Assembly: GCF_000725125.1 (NCBI RefSeq) | Contig: NZ_JFCB01000006.1 | Location: 124,001 to 188,000 of the forward strand | Origin: Streptomyces toyocaensis | GTDB taxonomy: Bacteria > Actinomycetota > Actinomycetes > Streptomycetales > Streptomycetaceae | Length of the DNA stretch: 64,000 nt | Direction of reading: 5' to 3' | Shown: piece by piece, positions 56,491 to 64,000 of the stretch | How the letters are laid out: each line of letters opens with the position of its first letter | Position numbering within the stretch: the first letter of the stretch is position 1 | Made by a program: the position numbers and the translations under genes | Notes under the pieces: generated by a model | The model's input: only the letters and a program-made list of their open reading frames with translations | What the model was told of the DNA's origin: nothing | Database searches by the model: none

Positions 56491-59400
56491 TCAGGCGAAC
56501 GGGATGGTGAGGACGGAGCCCGCGCCCACCTGGAGGGTGGAGGGACCGTTGCCCAGTGCGCTCCAGACCTCGACGCGGATGGTGCCGCCGTCCAGGTCGC
56601 CCAGGGTGCCCGAGGCGGAGTGCAGGCCCTGCCGGGCCGAGGAGTACTCCTCCCAGCCGGGGATCGGGTCGGTGGCGAAGTAGCGGAACGTCTCGACGCG
56701 CTCGAACGTGCCGTCGCCGGTCAGGTCGTACGACACCCGCGCCTGCTGGGCGTGGCCCACGGAGCTGCCCGCGTCCACCTTGAACGTGAAGGCGGTTGAG
56801 GAGCCCGCCTTCACGGTGCCGTTGACGTTCTCGACCTCGTAGACGAGCGGGTTCTTCGGGGTTCCGTCGTTGTTGGTGCCTCCGGCGGAGGGGATGGTGT
56901 CGGAGGTACCGGTCGCGGCCGCCTCGGTGGCGAGTCCGCCGCCCGACTGCGGGTAGAACGTGTCGCCCGTGACCGGCGGGTCGCCGGCCGTGGTCACCTT
57001 CAGCGTGCCGCTCGCCGGACCGGCCTGGCCGGCCGTGTCGCGCGCCTTGACGCTGTAGGAGTACTCGGTGCCGGCCGTCAGTCCGGTGTCGGTGTGCGTG
57101 GTGCCGGTGACGGTGGCGACCTTGGTGGTGCCGCGGAAGACGTCGTAGTCCTTGACGCCCTTGTCGTCGGTCGCCGCCTCCCAGGTCAGTTCGACGGAGG
57201 TGCTGGTGACCTCGCCGGCGACCGGGGTGCCGGGCGCGCCGGGCGGCTGGTCACGCGTGCCGGTGGTGGTGACCGTCACGGTGTCGCTGGGCGGGCCGAC
57301 CTGGTTGGAGGTGTCGCGGGCCCTGACCTTGTAGGTGTACTCGGTTCCCGAGGCCAGCCCGGTGTCCGTGTAGGTGGTGCCGGTGACGGTGGCGACCTTG
57401 TCGTCGCCGCGGTAGACGTCGTAGTCCTTGATGCCGAGGTCGTCCGTCGCCGCCTCCCAGGTCAGCTCGACGGAGTCGTCGGTGATGTCGCCGGCGACCG
57501 GGGTGCCGGGCGCGCTGGGCCTGTCGTCACCGGGGGCGCCGCACAGCGTGCCGAGCTCGGTGTCGTCGCCCGCTCCGGACGCGGTCGACTTCGCCGGGAC
57601 GTTGAGCACGCCGCCGTCGGAGAAGAGGACCGAGCACTCCTCGGCACCGTAGTTGTGCGCGGCGTAGGTCTTGGTGCCGTTCTTGTCGAAGACGGTAGCC
57701 GTCGGCGAGTTGGCCGTGACGGTCATGTCCGGGGCGCCGATGGAGTTCATCGTGGAGACCCAGTGGTAGGTGTGGGCCTTGGTCTCGCCGGCCTCGGGGA
57801 CGTACCCGCCGTTCCACTGGTTCCAGTACTGCATGGCCTTGGCCGGGTCGTAGAGGGCCTGGACCTGCCAGAAGATGTCCTTCCACTCGACGGCCGGTCC
57901 GCCGTTCTCCTTCTCCATCTCGGTCACGCTGCGGCGCAGCATGTCCTTCTCGCGGGCCAGGTGCAGCGAGCCGCCGGTCATGGGGAGGAAGTTGATGCCG
58001 TGGATCTCCTCGGGGTTGGCGGTCCACCAGGTGGCGTAGGCGCCGCCGCTGCTCCAGACCATGCCCACGACGTCGTGGGTGAAGTCCTCGGGGTAGACCT
58101 GCTGATCGGCGTCGAACCAGTACTGCGCGATCGACTCCGACTCGGTCATCATCATGTAGACGCCCTGGTCGCGCAGCGCCTTGTCCCCCGTTGCCGAGCC
58201 CCACATGATCAGGCCGGCGCTGAGGTTGATCGACTCCGAGGACGACTCCTGGTTGTTGCCGGCGGCGAAGGCCTCGTGACCGGCGGCCCAGCTGTGACCG
58301 GCGTAGACGTCGAAGCCGCGCAGGAACGGGTACTTGGAGTCGTCCCTGGCCGGGTTGGCGGCGTCCTTGATGAGCTCCTTCACCATGCCGCCCCACTCGG
58401 AGTCGGCGGCCCACTGCGGGTCGTACTGAGCCACGATCGCCGCGGCCATCACGTAGTACGAGTAGTGGAAGTGGTGGTCGTTCAGCTCCTGGTCGCTGCC
58501 GTAGGAGGCCGGGTAGCCGATGAGCGTGCGCCAGTCCTTGTCGTAGGAGAACTCCGAGGGCCCGCCGACGGTGAACCACTCCTCCATGCGGCCCTCGATC
58601 AGCTCGATGAGCTTGTCGCGGCTCGCGGTGTCACCGATCTGGTCGGCGATCGGCACGAGCTGGGCGAGCTTGCCCAGGGCCTTGCCGGTCCAGTAGGTGT
58701 CGATGGCGCCGCTGAACGGGTCGCCCTGCGTCAGCACGTCGTTGATGTACGTCTTGAGCTTGGCCTTGTCGACGCCCGCGGCGCTCGGCAGCCCCGGCAG
58801 GACGCCGTTCACCTTCTGCACGGTGGTGAACGAGGTGCCCTCGCGGACCTTCATCTCCCCGCGGGAGGACACGTAGCCGTAGTCGGTCAGCGGGTCGGAG
58901 GTGTGCAGCCACTGGTGGCGGTAGAGCGCCTGGAGGGTGCCCTTCTCCGTGCCCTCCTTCGGCTCGGTGATCAGCGAGTACTTCGCCTCGACCTCTCCGG
59001 CACCCTCCCGGTACTCCCAGTCCACGGTGGAGCCGGTCACGAAGCTGAAGGCGTACTTCTCGTAGTCGGCGAGCGCGTCCTTGCTGGGCAGGACGGCCAG
59101 GGAGAAGTAGTCCTTCGAGCCGAGGTCGGCCCTGATCTCGCTGCCGGACACGGTCCAGTCGCTGCTGCTCGGGGCGAACAGCGCGTAGTCGTGGCCGGAG
59201 ATGGTGACGCCGAGGACGTTGCCCTGGTCGGCGAAGACCGTCGGCGGGGCCGCGGCCTTGATCTGCGCCGCGCCGCCCGTGCCCTCGGCGTACACGTACG
59301 GCATACCGTGGCCGATGGTCGTCCGCAGCGTGCGCGCACCGTCGTTCCAGTACGGGGTCACGGTCCAGTCGCTCCACCCGTCCGCCTTGGCGTCGGGGGA

Positions 59401-59829
59401 GTTGAGGCCGGCGAGGCCGAGGGTCAGGTCGGCCTCGTGCGCGAACTCGTACTGACGCCCTTCGCCCACGATCTGGTGGTCGGTGGGGTAACCGACCTCC
59501 AGGCCACCGGACACCGCCTTGTAGGTGAGCGGGTGCCCGTACATGTTCTCCGACCACGGGTTGGCGGCGAACCGCTGGAAGGCCAGCGAGGACCACCAGT
59601 CGTTGGTCGGTACCGGCGTGTCCGCCATGCGCGGCGTGACCTTCGGCTTGACCGCCTGGCCGCCGTTGTTGGACGGACCCTGCCGCCCGGCCGGCCGGAC
59701 GTCGCTGTAGCTTCCCTTGCCCACCTCGACGGTGGCGGCCGAGGCGACACCACTGCCGATGGTGGCCACCAGGCCTCCCGCGGCCATCGCGGCCGCCGAC
59801 AGTAGGGCCAGGGGTCTCCGGAATCTCAT
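56491..59829 (-). CDS. Secreted GH81 endo-beta-1,3-glucanase
   Basis: A 1112-residue exported enzyme with signal MRFRRPLALLSAAAMAAGGLVATIGSGVASAA. The GH81 body spans about residues 45-730: PVPTNDWWSSLAFQRF, NMYGHPLTYKA, LNDHHFHYSYYVMAAA, AGHSWAAGHEAFAAGNNQESSSE, which includes conserved acidic residues of the family. Two FN3 modules follow (each ...DDSVELTWEAATDD-type, ending YKVRARDTS or YSVKARDTA). The C-terminal domain is the one found on the GH64 enzyme. AAAGG precedes the ATG. A perfect TGAGAGCGCTCTCA operator lies 13 bases upstream of the start. Confidence 0.93.
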   Translation of the reverse strand: MRFRRPLALLSAAAMAAGGLVATIGSGVASAATVEVGKGSYSDVRPAGRQGPSNNGGQAVKPKVTPRMADTPVPTNDWWSSLAFQRFAANPWSENMYGHPLTYKAVSGGLEVGYPTDHQIVGEGRQYEFAHEADLTLGLAGLNSPDAKADGWSDWTVTPYWNDGARTLRTTIGHGMPYVYAEGTGGAAQIKAAAPPTVFADQGNVLGVTISGHDYALFAPSSSDWTVSGSEIRADLGSKDYFSLAVLPSKDALADYEKYAFSFVTGSTVDWEYREGAGEVEAKYSLITEPKEGTEKGTLQALYRHQWLHTSDPLTDYGYVSSRGEMKVREGTSFTTVQKVNGVLPGLPSAAGVDKAKLKTYINDVLTQGDPFSGAIDTYWTGKALGKLAQLVPIADQIGDTASRDKLIELIEGRMEEWFTVGGPSEFSYDKDWRTLIGYPASYGSDQELNDHHFHYSYYVMAAAIVAQYDPQWAADSEWGGMVKELIKDAANPARDDSKYPFLRGFDVYAGHSWAAGHEAFAAGNNQESSSESINLSAGLIMWGSATGDKALRDQGVYMMMTESESIAQYWFDADQQVYPEDFTHDVVGMVWSSGGAYATWWTANPEEIHGINFLPMTGGSLHLAREKDMLRRSVTEMEKENGGPAVEWKDIFWQVQALYDPAKAMQYWNQWNGGYVPEAGETKAHTYHWVSTMNSIGAPDMTVTANSPTATVFDKNGTKTYAAHNYGAEECSVLFSDGGVLNVPAKSTASGAGDDTELGTLCGAPGDDRPSAPGTPVAGDITDDSVELTWEAATDDLGIKDYDVYRGDDKVATVTGTTYTDTGLASGTEYTYKVRARDTSNQVGPPSDTVTVTTTGTRDQPPGAPGTPVAGEVTSTSVELTWEAATDDKGVKDYDVFRGTTKVATVTGTTHTDTGLTAGTEYSYSVKARDTAGQAGPASGTLKVTTAGDPPVTGDTFYPQSGGGLATEAAATGTSDTIPSAGGTNNDGTPKNPLVYEVENVNGTVKAGSSTAFTFKVDAGSSVGHAQQARVSYDLTGDGTFERVETFRYFATDPIPGWEEYSSARQGLHSASGTLGDLDGGTIRVEVWSALGNGPSTLQVGAGSVLTIPFA

Positions 59830-59841
59830 GCGCAACCTTTC

Positions 59842-59855
59842 TGAGAGCGCTCTCA
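59842..59855. promoter_or_regulatory. LacI operator of the GH81 gene
   Basis: TGAGAGCGCTCTCA, a perfect 14-bp palindrome, immediately upstream of the GH81 ribosome site. Repression could block initiation or elongation. Confidence 0.8.
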
Positions 59856-60180
59856 AGACGGCGCTCAACGTAGGCATCGGGCAAAGAACGGTCAATACTT
59901 CAAACAGGAATTGATGCCATCGGCCCGTCCGGGAGCCGACGGCAGAGGGTGGGGCGATGCCCCGCCCTGTGCCGGCGAAGCGGGTGCCGCGACGGAGTTC
60001 CGCCGCAGAGGGGACGCCCCGCCGCCGCAGGCGCTCGGCTGAGCCCTAGCGCCCCGGTGCCGCTCCGGTCGGCACCGGGGCGGTACCGCGACCGCGCATG
60101 GCGCGAGAACGGCTCCCGGACCCGCGTCCGGCCCGGACGCGGGTCCGGCCGCGAACCGGCGGCATCCCCGGCCGCCGTGT

Positions 60181-60194
60181 TGAAAGCGCTCTCA
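60181..60194. promoter_or_regulatory. LacI operator upstream of the lacI-type gene
   Basis: TGAAAGCGCTCTCA, one base from the palindrome at 59842, about 80 bases before the regulator start. It suggests autoregulation. The rest of 59830-60274 has no gene. Confidence 0.75.
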
Positions 60195-60274
60195 TGTCAC
60201 GACCGGGGGATCTATCCTGTCCACTGGGAGGAGCGGCAGGCGACGAGGTGCCGCACAGCAGACCAGGAGTTCCC

Positions 60275-61300
60275 TTGCCCGAGCAGACAGCAGCAAACCG
60301 TCCGACGCTGGAGGCTGTCGCTGCGCGGGCGGGCGTGTCGCGCGCCACGGCGTCGCGCGTGGTCAACGGCGGCGCCGGGGTGCGTCAACCGCTGGTCGAC
60401 AAGGTGCGCGCGGCGGTCGACGAACTGGGTTATGTCCCCAACCACGCGGCACGCTCGCTGGTGACCCGCCGGCACGGCGCGGTCGCCGTGATCATCGCGG
60501 AGCCCGAGTTCCGGGTCTTCTCCGACCCGTTCTTCGCACAGCAGCTCCGGGGCATCAGCCGGGAACTGACCTCCAGAGACGTCCAGTTGGTGCTGCTGTG
60601 GGTGGAGGACGAGTCCGATCACGGGCGGATCGCACGGTATCTCGCCGGGGGGCACGTCGACGGGGCGATCGCCTTCTCCCTGCACGGCGACGACCGTCTG
60701 CCGACGCTGATCACCGAGAGCAAGGTACCCGCGGTCCTCGGCGGCCGTCCGGGGACGGAGACCGGCCCGACCCTGCCGTATGTCGACACCGACAACCGGG
60801 GCGGCGCGCGGGAGGCCGTGCGCCACCTGGTCTCCCTGGGGCGACGCAGCATCGCGCACATCGCGGGCCCGGGCGACCAGACCTCGGCTCTGGACCGGAT
60901 CGCCGGCTATCACGACGTGCTGATCGACCCCGACCCGGAGCTGCTGCGCGAGGGGCACTTCACCGAGGAGAGCGGCGCCCGGGCCATGGCGGAGCTGCTC
61001 GACCGGCGGCCCGACGTCGACGGCGTCTTCGTCGCCAACGACCTCATGGCCCTGGGCGCCCTGCGCGTGCTGCGCGAGCGGGGCCTGCGCGTGCCGCAGG
61101 ACGTGGCGGTGGTCGGCTTCGACGACATGGAGGCGGTGGTACGCGCCAGCGACCCGGCGCTGACCACGGTGCGCCAGGACGTCGAAGGCCTGGGCAGGCT
61201 GTCGGTGAAGCTGCTGGTCAAGCTGCTGAACCGGCCCGCCGGCCATGTCCCCGCGTCCGTGATCATGCCGACGACCCTCATCCGGCGCGCCTCGGCGTGA
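60275..61300 (+). CDS. LacI-family regulator of the beta-glucan locus
   Basis: A 341-residue LacI regulator. The TTG at 60275 has AGGAG five bases upstream. The DNA-binding head is PTLEAVAARAGVSRATASRVVNGG with the hinge helix NHAARSLVT. The effector domain has VRHLVSLGRRSIAHIAG, GVFVANDLMALGALRVL and VVGFDDMEAVVRASDPALTTV. The nearby GAGCGCTC palindromes, resembling CebR-type sites, are the expected targets. The inducer is probably an oligosaccharide from beta-1,3-glucan, which is an inference from context. Confidence 0.9.
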   Translation: MPEQTAANRPTLEAVAARAGVSRATASRVVNGGAGVRQPLVDKVRAAVDELGYVPNHAARSLVTRRHGAVAVIIAEPEFRVFSDPFFAQQLRGISRELTSRDVQLVLLWVEDESDHGRIARYLAGGHVDGAIAFSLHGDDRLPTLITESKVPAVLGGRPGTETGPTLPYVDTDNRGGAREAVRHLVSLGRRSIAHIAGPGDQTSALDRIAGYHDVLIDPDPELLREGHFTEESGARAMAELLDRRPDVDGVFVANDLMALGALRVLRERGLRVPQDVAVVGFDDMEAVVRASDPALTTVRQDVEGLGRLSVKLLVKLLNRPAGHVPASVIMPTTLIRRASA

Positions 61301-61548
61301 GAGCCGGCTCCCGGGCGGCGCCCGGGAGTGCGACGCCGCGTCCGCGTCCGCACCGGATACGGGCCGGCGGCGTTCCCGTGCGGCGAACCGCCGGGTGCGC
61401 GGAGCGCCTTCGACCCGGGGCCGTGAACGGCCGACGGGACCGGCGGTGACCCGCCCGGCCGGGCGGGTCCCGTGACGGGAGTCGCCAACCCGACGCGTTC
61501 GGAGCCTTGACGTACGGCTCCTCGGCCGGGCACTCTCCACTCGCACCG

Positions 61549-61571
61549 TGAGAGCGCTCTCAGAGCGCTCT
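61549..61571. promoter_or_regulatory. Double LacI operator upstream of the ABC importer
   Basis: TGAGAGCGCTCTCA at 61549-61562 followed at once by a second AGAGCGCTCT at 61562-61571. The two overlapping palindromes lie 28-50 bases before the binding-protein start. Confidence 0.8.
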
Positions 61572-61598
61572 CGCGCCACCGAGTCAAGGAGCCCACCC

Positions 61599-62903
61599 AT
61601 GCCCACAGCCCGTGCCGCAAGAAGAGTCACCGCCCGACTGGGGGCGCTCGTCCTGACCGGGGCTCTGCTTGCCGCCTGCGGCGGTTCGTCCGACGCCGAC
61701 TCCGCCGACGGCGCGAACGGCAAGATCACGCTCACCGTGGACCTCTTCGGCTCGTTCGGCTACAAGGAGGCCGGGCTCTACGCGGAGTACGAGAAGCTGC
61801 ACCCGAACGTCACGATCAAGCAGACGGACACCGAGGACGAGGCCGACTACTGGAAGTCGCTCCAGACCCGCCTCGCGGGCGGCGGTGGCCTCGCGGACGT
61901 GCAGGGCATCGAGGTGGGCCGGATCGCCACCGTCACCCAGCAGCAGACCGACAAGTTCGAGGACCTGAAGAAGTACGGCGCGGAGTCCCTGAAGGGCCAG
62001 TTCGCCGAGGCCAAGTGGGCCGCCGCCACGGGCAGGAGCGGAGAGGTCCTCGGGCTCGGGACGGACGTCGGCCCCGAGGCCATGTGCTACCGCACCGACC
62101 TGTTCAAGAAGGCCGGGCTGCCCACCGACCGCGAAGAGCTCGCGCAGCGCTGGTCCAGCTGGGACGGCTACCTGGAACTCGGCAAGAAGTACAAGGCGAA
62201 GGCCCCTGACAAGAGCGCCTGGCTCGACAGCGTCGGCAGTCTCTACTCGATCATGATCGGCCAGCAGAAGGAGCGCTACTACAGCGCGTCCGGAGAGCTG
62301 ATCTGGGACAAGAACCCCGCCCTGCTCGAGGCGTGGGACCGCTCCGTGGAGGCGGCGGAGAGCGGGCTGAGCGCCGAGCTCGACCAGTGGTCGCCGCAGT
62401 GGAACCAGGCCTTCGCCGCCGGCTCCTTCGCCACCATCCCGTGCCCCGCCTGGATGCTCGGCTACATCAAGGGCCAGGCCGGTGACGCGGGCCAGGGCAA
62501 GTGGGACATCGCCAAGCTGCCCGGCGGTGCCGGCAACTGGGGCGGCTCCTACCTGTCCATCCCGCGCGCCGCCGAGCACAAGAAGGAGGCGTACGAGCTC
62601 ATCAAGTGGCTCACCGCGCCCGAGCAGCAGGAGAAGCTCTTCCGCAAGCAGGGCAACTTCCCCTCCAGCACCGGCGCCATCGACAAGGTCGCCGACACCA
62701 CGGACCCGTACTTCTCGGACGCCCCGACCGGCAAGATCTTCGGTGACGCGGCCAAGGCGGCGCCCGTGCAGGTCCTGGGTCTGCACGACCAGAGCATCGC
62801 CCAGCAGATCACCAACGCGCTGAGCGAGGTGGAGCGCAAGGGCACCGACCCCGACAAGGCCTGGAAGAACGCCTCGAAGGGCGTCGCCAACACCCTCGGC
62901 TGA
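61599..62903 (+). CDS. Sugar-binding lipoprotein of ABC importer
   Basis: A 434-residue family-1 solute-binding protein. The signal MPTARAARRVTARLGALVLTGALLAAC has the lipobox LLAAC. Mature features are ITLTVDLFGSFGYKEAGLYAEYEKLHP, DVQGIEVGRIATV, FATIPCPAWMLGYIKG and YELIKWLTAPEQQEKLF. AAGGAG precedes the ATG. With the following permeases it forms an importer whose operator matches that of the GH81 gene, so the ligand is probably a beta-1,3-gluco-oligosaccharide. The ATPase is expected elsewhere (MsiK-type). Confidence 0.9.
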   Translation: MPTARAARRVTARLGALVLTGALLAACGGSSDADSADGANGKITLTVDLFGSFGYKEAGLYAEYEKLHPNVTIKQTDTEDEADYWKSLQTRLAGGGGLADVQGIEVGRIATVTQQQTDKFEDLKKYGAESLKGQFAEAKWAAATGRSGEVLGLGTDVGPEAMCYRTDLFKKAGLPTDREELAQRWSSWDGYLELGKKYKAKAPDKSAWLDSVGSLYSIMIGQQKERYYSASGELIWDKNPALLEAWDRSVEAAESGLSAELDQWSPQWNQAFAAGSFATIPCPAWMLGYIKGQAGDAGQGKWDIAKLPGGAGNWGGSYLSIPRAAEHKKEAYELIKWLTAPEQQEKLFRKQGNFPSSTGAIDKVADTTDPYFSDAPTGKIFGDAAKAAPVQVLGLHDQSIAQQITNALSEVERKGTDPDKAWKNASKGVANTLG

Positions 62904-63031
62904 GCCGAGCCGAGGCTCCGGCCCGACGTCCGCGCCCCGAGCGCCGACCCACGCCTCCGCCGCCGCCGCTGCCCGCCCCGCCGGCGGCGGCGGAGTTCCA
63001 TGACCGCCGTTCCCCTCCCGAAGGCCGCCCC

Positions 63032-63997
63032 GTGACCCTTTCCGCACTCGAGACGCCGGCCCCGCCGGCCCCGCCTCCCCCGCCCTCCCGGCCGAACCGC
63101 GCACGGCGCGCGTGGCAGAAGATGTCGCCCTACGCCTACATCGCGCCGTTCTTCACCCTGTTCGCCGCCTTCGGCCTCTTCCCGCTGATCTACACGGCGT
63201 TCGTGTCCCTGTACCGGGTCGAGCTGCAGACCCCCGGTGACATGGAATGGCGAGGGCTGGACAACTACACGGCCCTGTTCAGCGACGACTTCTTCTGGAC
63301 CTCGCTGCGCAACACGTTCACCATCGGCGTCATCTCCACGGTCCCCCAGCTGGTCATGGCCCTCGGGCTCGCGCACCTGCTCAACTACCGCCTGCGCGCC
63401 CGGACGTTCCTGCGCACGGCGATGCTGCTGCCGTACGCGACGTCCGTGGCCGCGGCCACCCTGGTGTTCGCGCAGCTCTTCGGCCGGGACTTCGGCCTGA
63501 TCAACTACGTCGCCGGGCTCGTCGGGATCGGCCCGATCGACTGGCAGACCGGCACGGTCGCCTCCCAGATCGCCGTCTCCACCATCGTCGTCTGGCGGTG
63601 GACCGGATACAACGCCCTGATCTACCTGGCGGGCATGCAGTCCATCCCGCAGGAGCTGTACGAGGCCGCCGAGATGGACGGGGCGTCGAAGTGGCGCCAG
63701 TTCTTCCACGTGACCCTGCCCGGACTGCGTCCGACGATCGTGTTCACCGTGATCGTCTCCACGATCGGGGCGACGCAGCTGTTCGGCGAGCCGCTGCTGT
63801 TCGAGGGGTCCATCTCGGGCGGCATCTCGCACCAGTACCAGACCCTCGGCCTGTACATGTACGAACAGGGCTGGGGCTTCTTCCACCTGGGCCGGGCCGC
63901 GGCCATCGCCTGGGTCATGTTCCTGCTCATCGTGGTGGTCGTGGGGGTCAACGCCCTGCTCGCGTACCGTCGTACCCGCAAGGAGGCCGTGCGATGA
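63032..63997 (+). CDS. Sugar ABC transporter permease (MalF-type)
   Basis: A 321-residue permease with GTG start. A Pro-rich cytoplasmic N-terminus (APPAPPPPPSRPNRARRAW) precedes six or so membrane helices. The coupling loop is ELYEAAEMDGASKWRQFFHVTLPG. It follows the binding protein by 128 bases and overlaps the next permease by four bases (ATGA). Confidence 0.92.
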   Translation: MTLSALETPAPPAPPPPPSRPNRARRAWQKMSPYAYIAPFFTLFAAFGLFPLIYTAFVSLYRVELQTPGDMEWRGLDNYTALFSDDFFWTSLRNTFTIGVISTVPQLVMALGLAHLLNYRLRARTFLRTAMLLPYATSVAAATLVFAQLFGRDFGLINYVAGLVGIGPIDWQTGTVASQIAVSTIVVWRWTGYNALIYLAGMQSIPQELYEAAEMDGASKWRQFFHVTLPGLRPTIVFTVIVSTIGATQLFGEPLLFEGSISGGISHQYQTLGLYMYEQGWGFFHLGRAAAIAWVMFLLIVVVVGVNALLAYRRTRKEAVR

Positions 63998-64000
63998 CCA
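63994..64000 (+). CDS. Start of second ABC permease (partial, runs off window)
   Basis: Only ATGACCA is inside the window. The ATG overlaps the preceding permease stop, the normal arrangement for a MalG-type partner. Identity is inferred from context. Confidence 0.5.

Noticed and set aside
57094..59805. Long plus-strand frame opposite the GH81 gene, and a similar one at 33835-37791 opposite glnE
   Set aside because: Same antisense effect; the minus-strand genes have clear family motifs, ribosome sites and normal lengths.

Overview
The window is high-GC actinobacterial DNA that I read as a Streptomyces chromosome. The gene content supports this: a GlnR-boxed glnII, a 1000-residue GlnE, a malR-malEFG-aglA maltose cluster, XRE/DUF397 pairs, secreted polysaccharidases and frequent GTG/TTG starts. 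No rRNA or tRNA gene was recognised.

Layout. (1) 1-7.0 kb is part of an actinomycete integrative conjugative element (AICE, pSAM2-like). It has a minus-strand operon of spread-type small proteins with start/stop overlaps leading to an FtsK/SpoIIIE-type Tra translocase, plus small regulators on both flanks. No integrase or replication initiator lies inside the window, so the element probably continues to the left. (2) 7.2-19.3 kb is core genome: small membrane and secreted proteins, an ArsC-like protein, glnII, an SDR protein, a NarL-type two-component pair, a DUF1996 secreted protein, an unusual sigma-like membrane protein and a TetR regulator. (3) 19.3-33.1 kb is the starch/maltose cluster: a TTG-initiated amylopullulanase, an alpha-amylase, an alpha-glucosidase (aglA), the ABC importer MalEFG, and the divergent LacI repressor malR. 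CTTGCA/TGCAAG operator-like repeats lie in the intergenic regions. (4) 33.2-42.9 kb holds a PAP2-type membrane protein, glnE, PNPOx-like and VOC proteins, an XRE/DUF397 pair, a pectate lyase with a perfect LacI-type palindrome upstream, a DinB protein and an LADTG sortase substrate. (5) 43.0-47.8 kb is a degenerate integrated island at the 3' end of a glutamine-synthetase-like gene (glnA2). An 87-bp, 85/87-identical copy of the glnA2 3' end sits at the far end of the island. Inside are two integrase remnants, a broken IS1380-family element that has gained a TMEM175-like channel gene between two 186-bp repeats, and an AT-richer PD-(D/E)xK nuclease-like gene. (6) 47.8-54.4 kb is core genome: glnA2, an Rrf2 regulator, DUF3105 and DUF305 proteins, nadE and an EEP-family membrane phosphohydrolase. 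(7) 54.6-64.0 kb is a beta-1,3-glucan utilisation locus: secreted GH64 and GH81 enzymes sharing a C-terminal domain, a LacI regulator, and an ABC sugar importer that runs off the right edge. TGAGAGCGCTCTCA-type operators lie at three promoters.

Together the core genes serve nitrogen metabolism (glnII, glnE, glnA2, nadE) and two polysaccharide-to-ABC-importer systems, each with its own LacI repressor. The most unusual material is the island at the glnA2 3' end and the candidate transfer locus next to tra. All family assignments come from motif recognition by eye; no database search was run.
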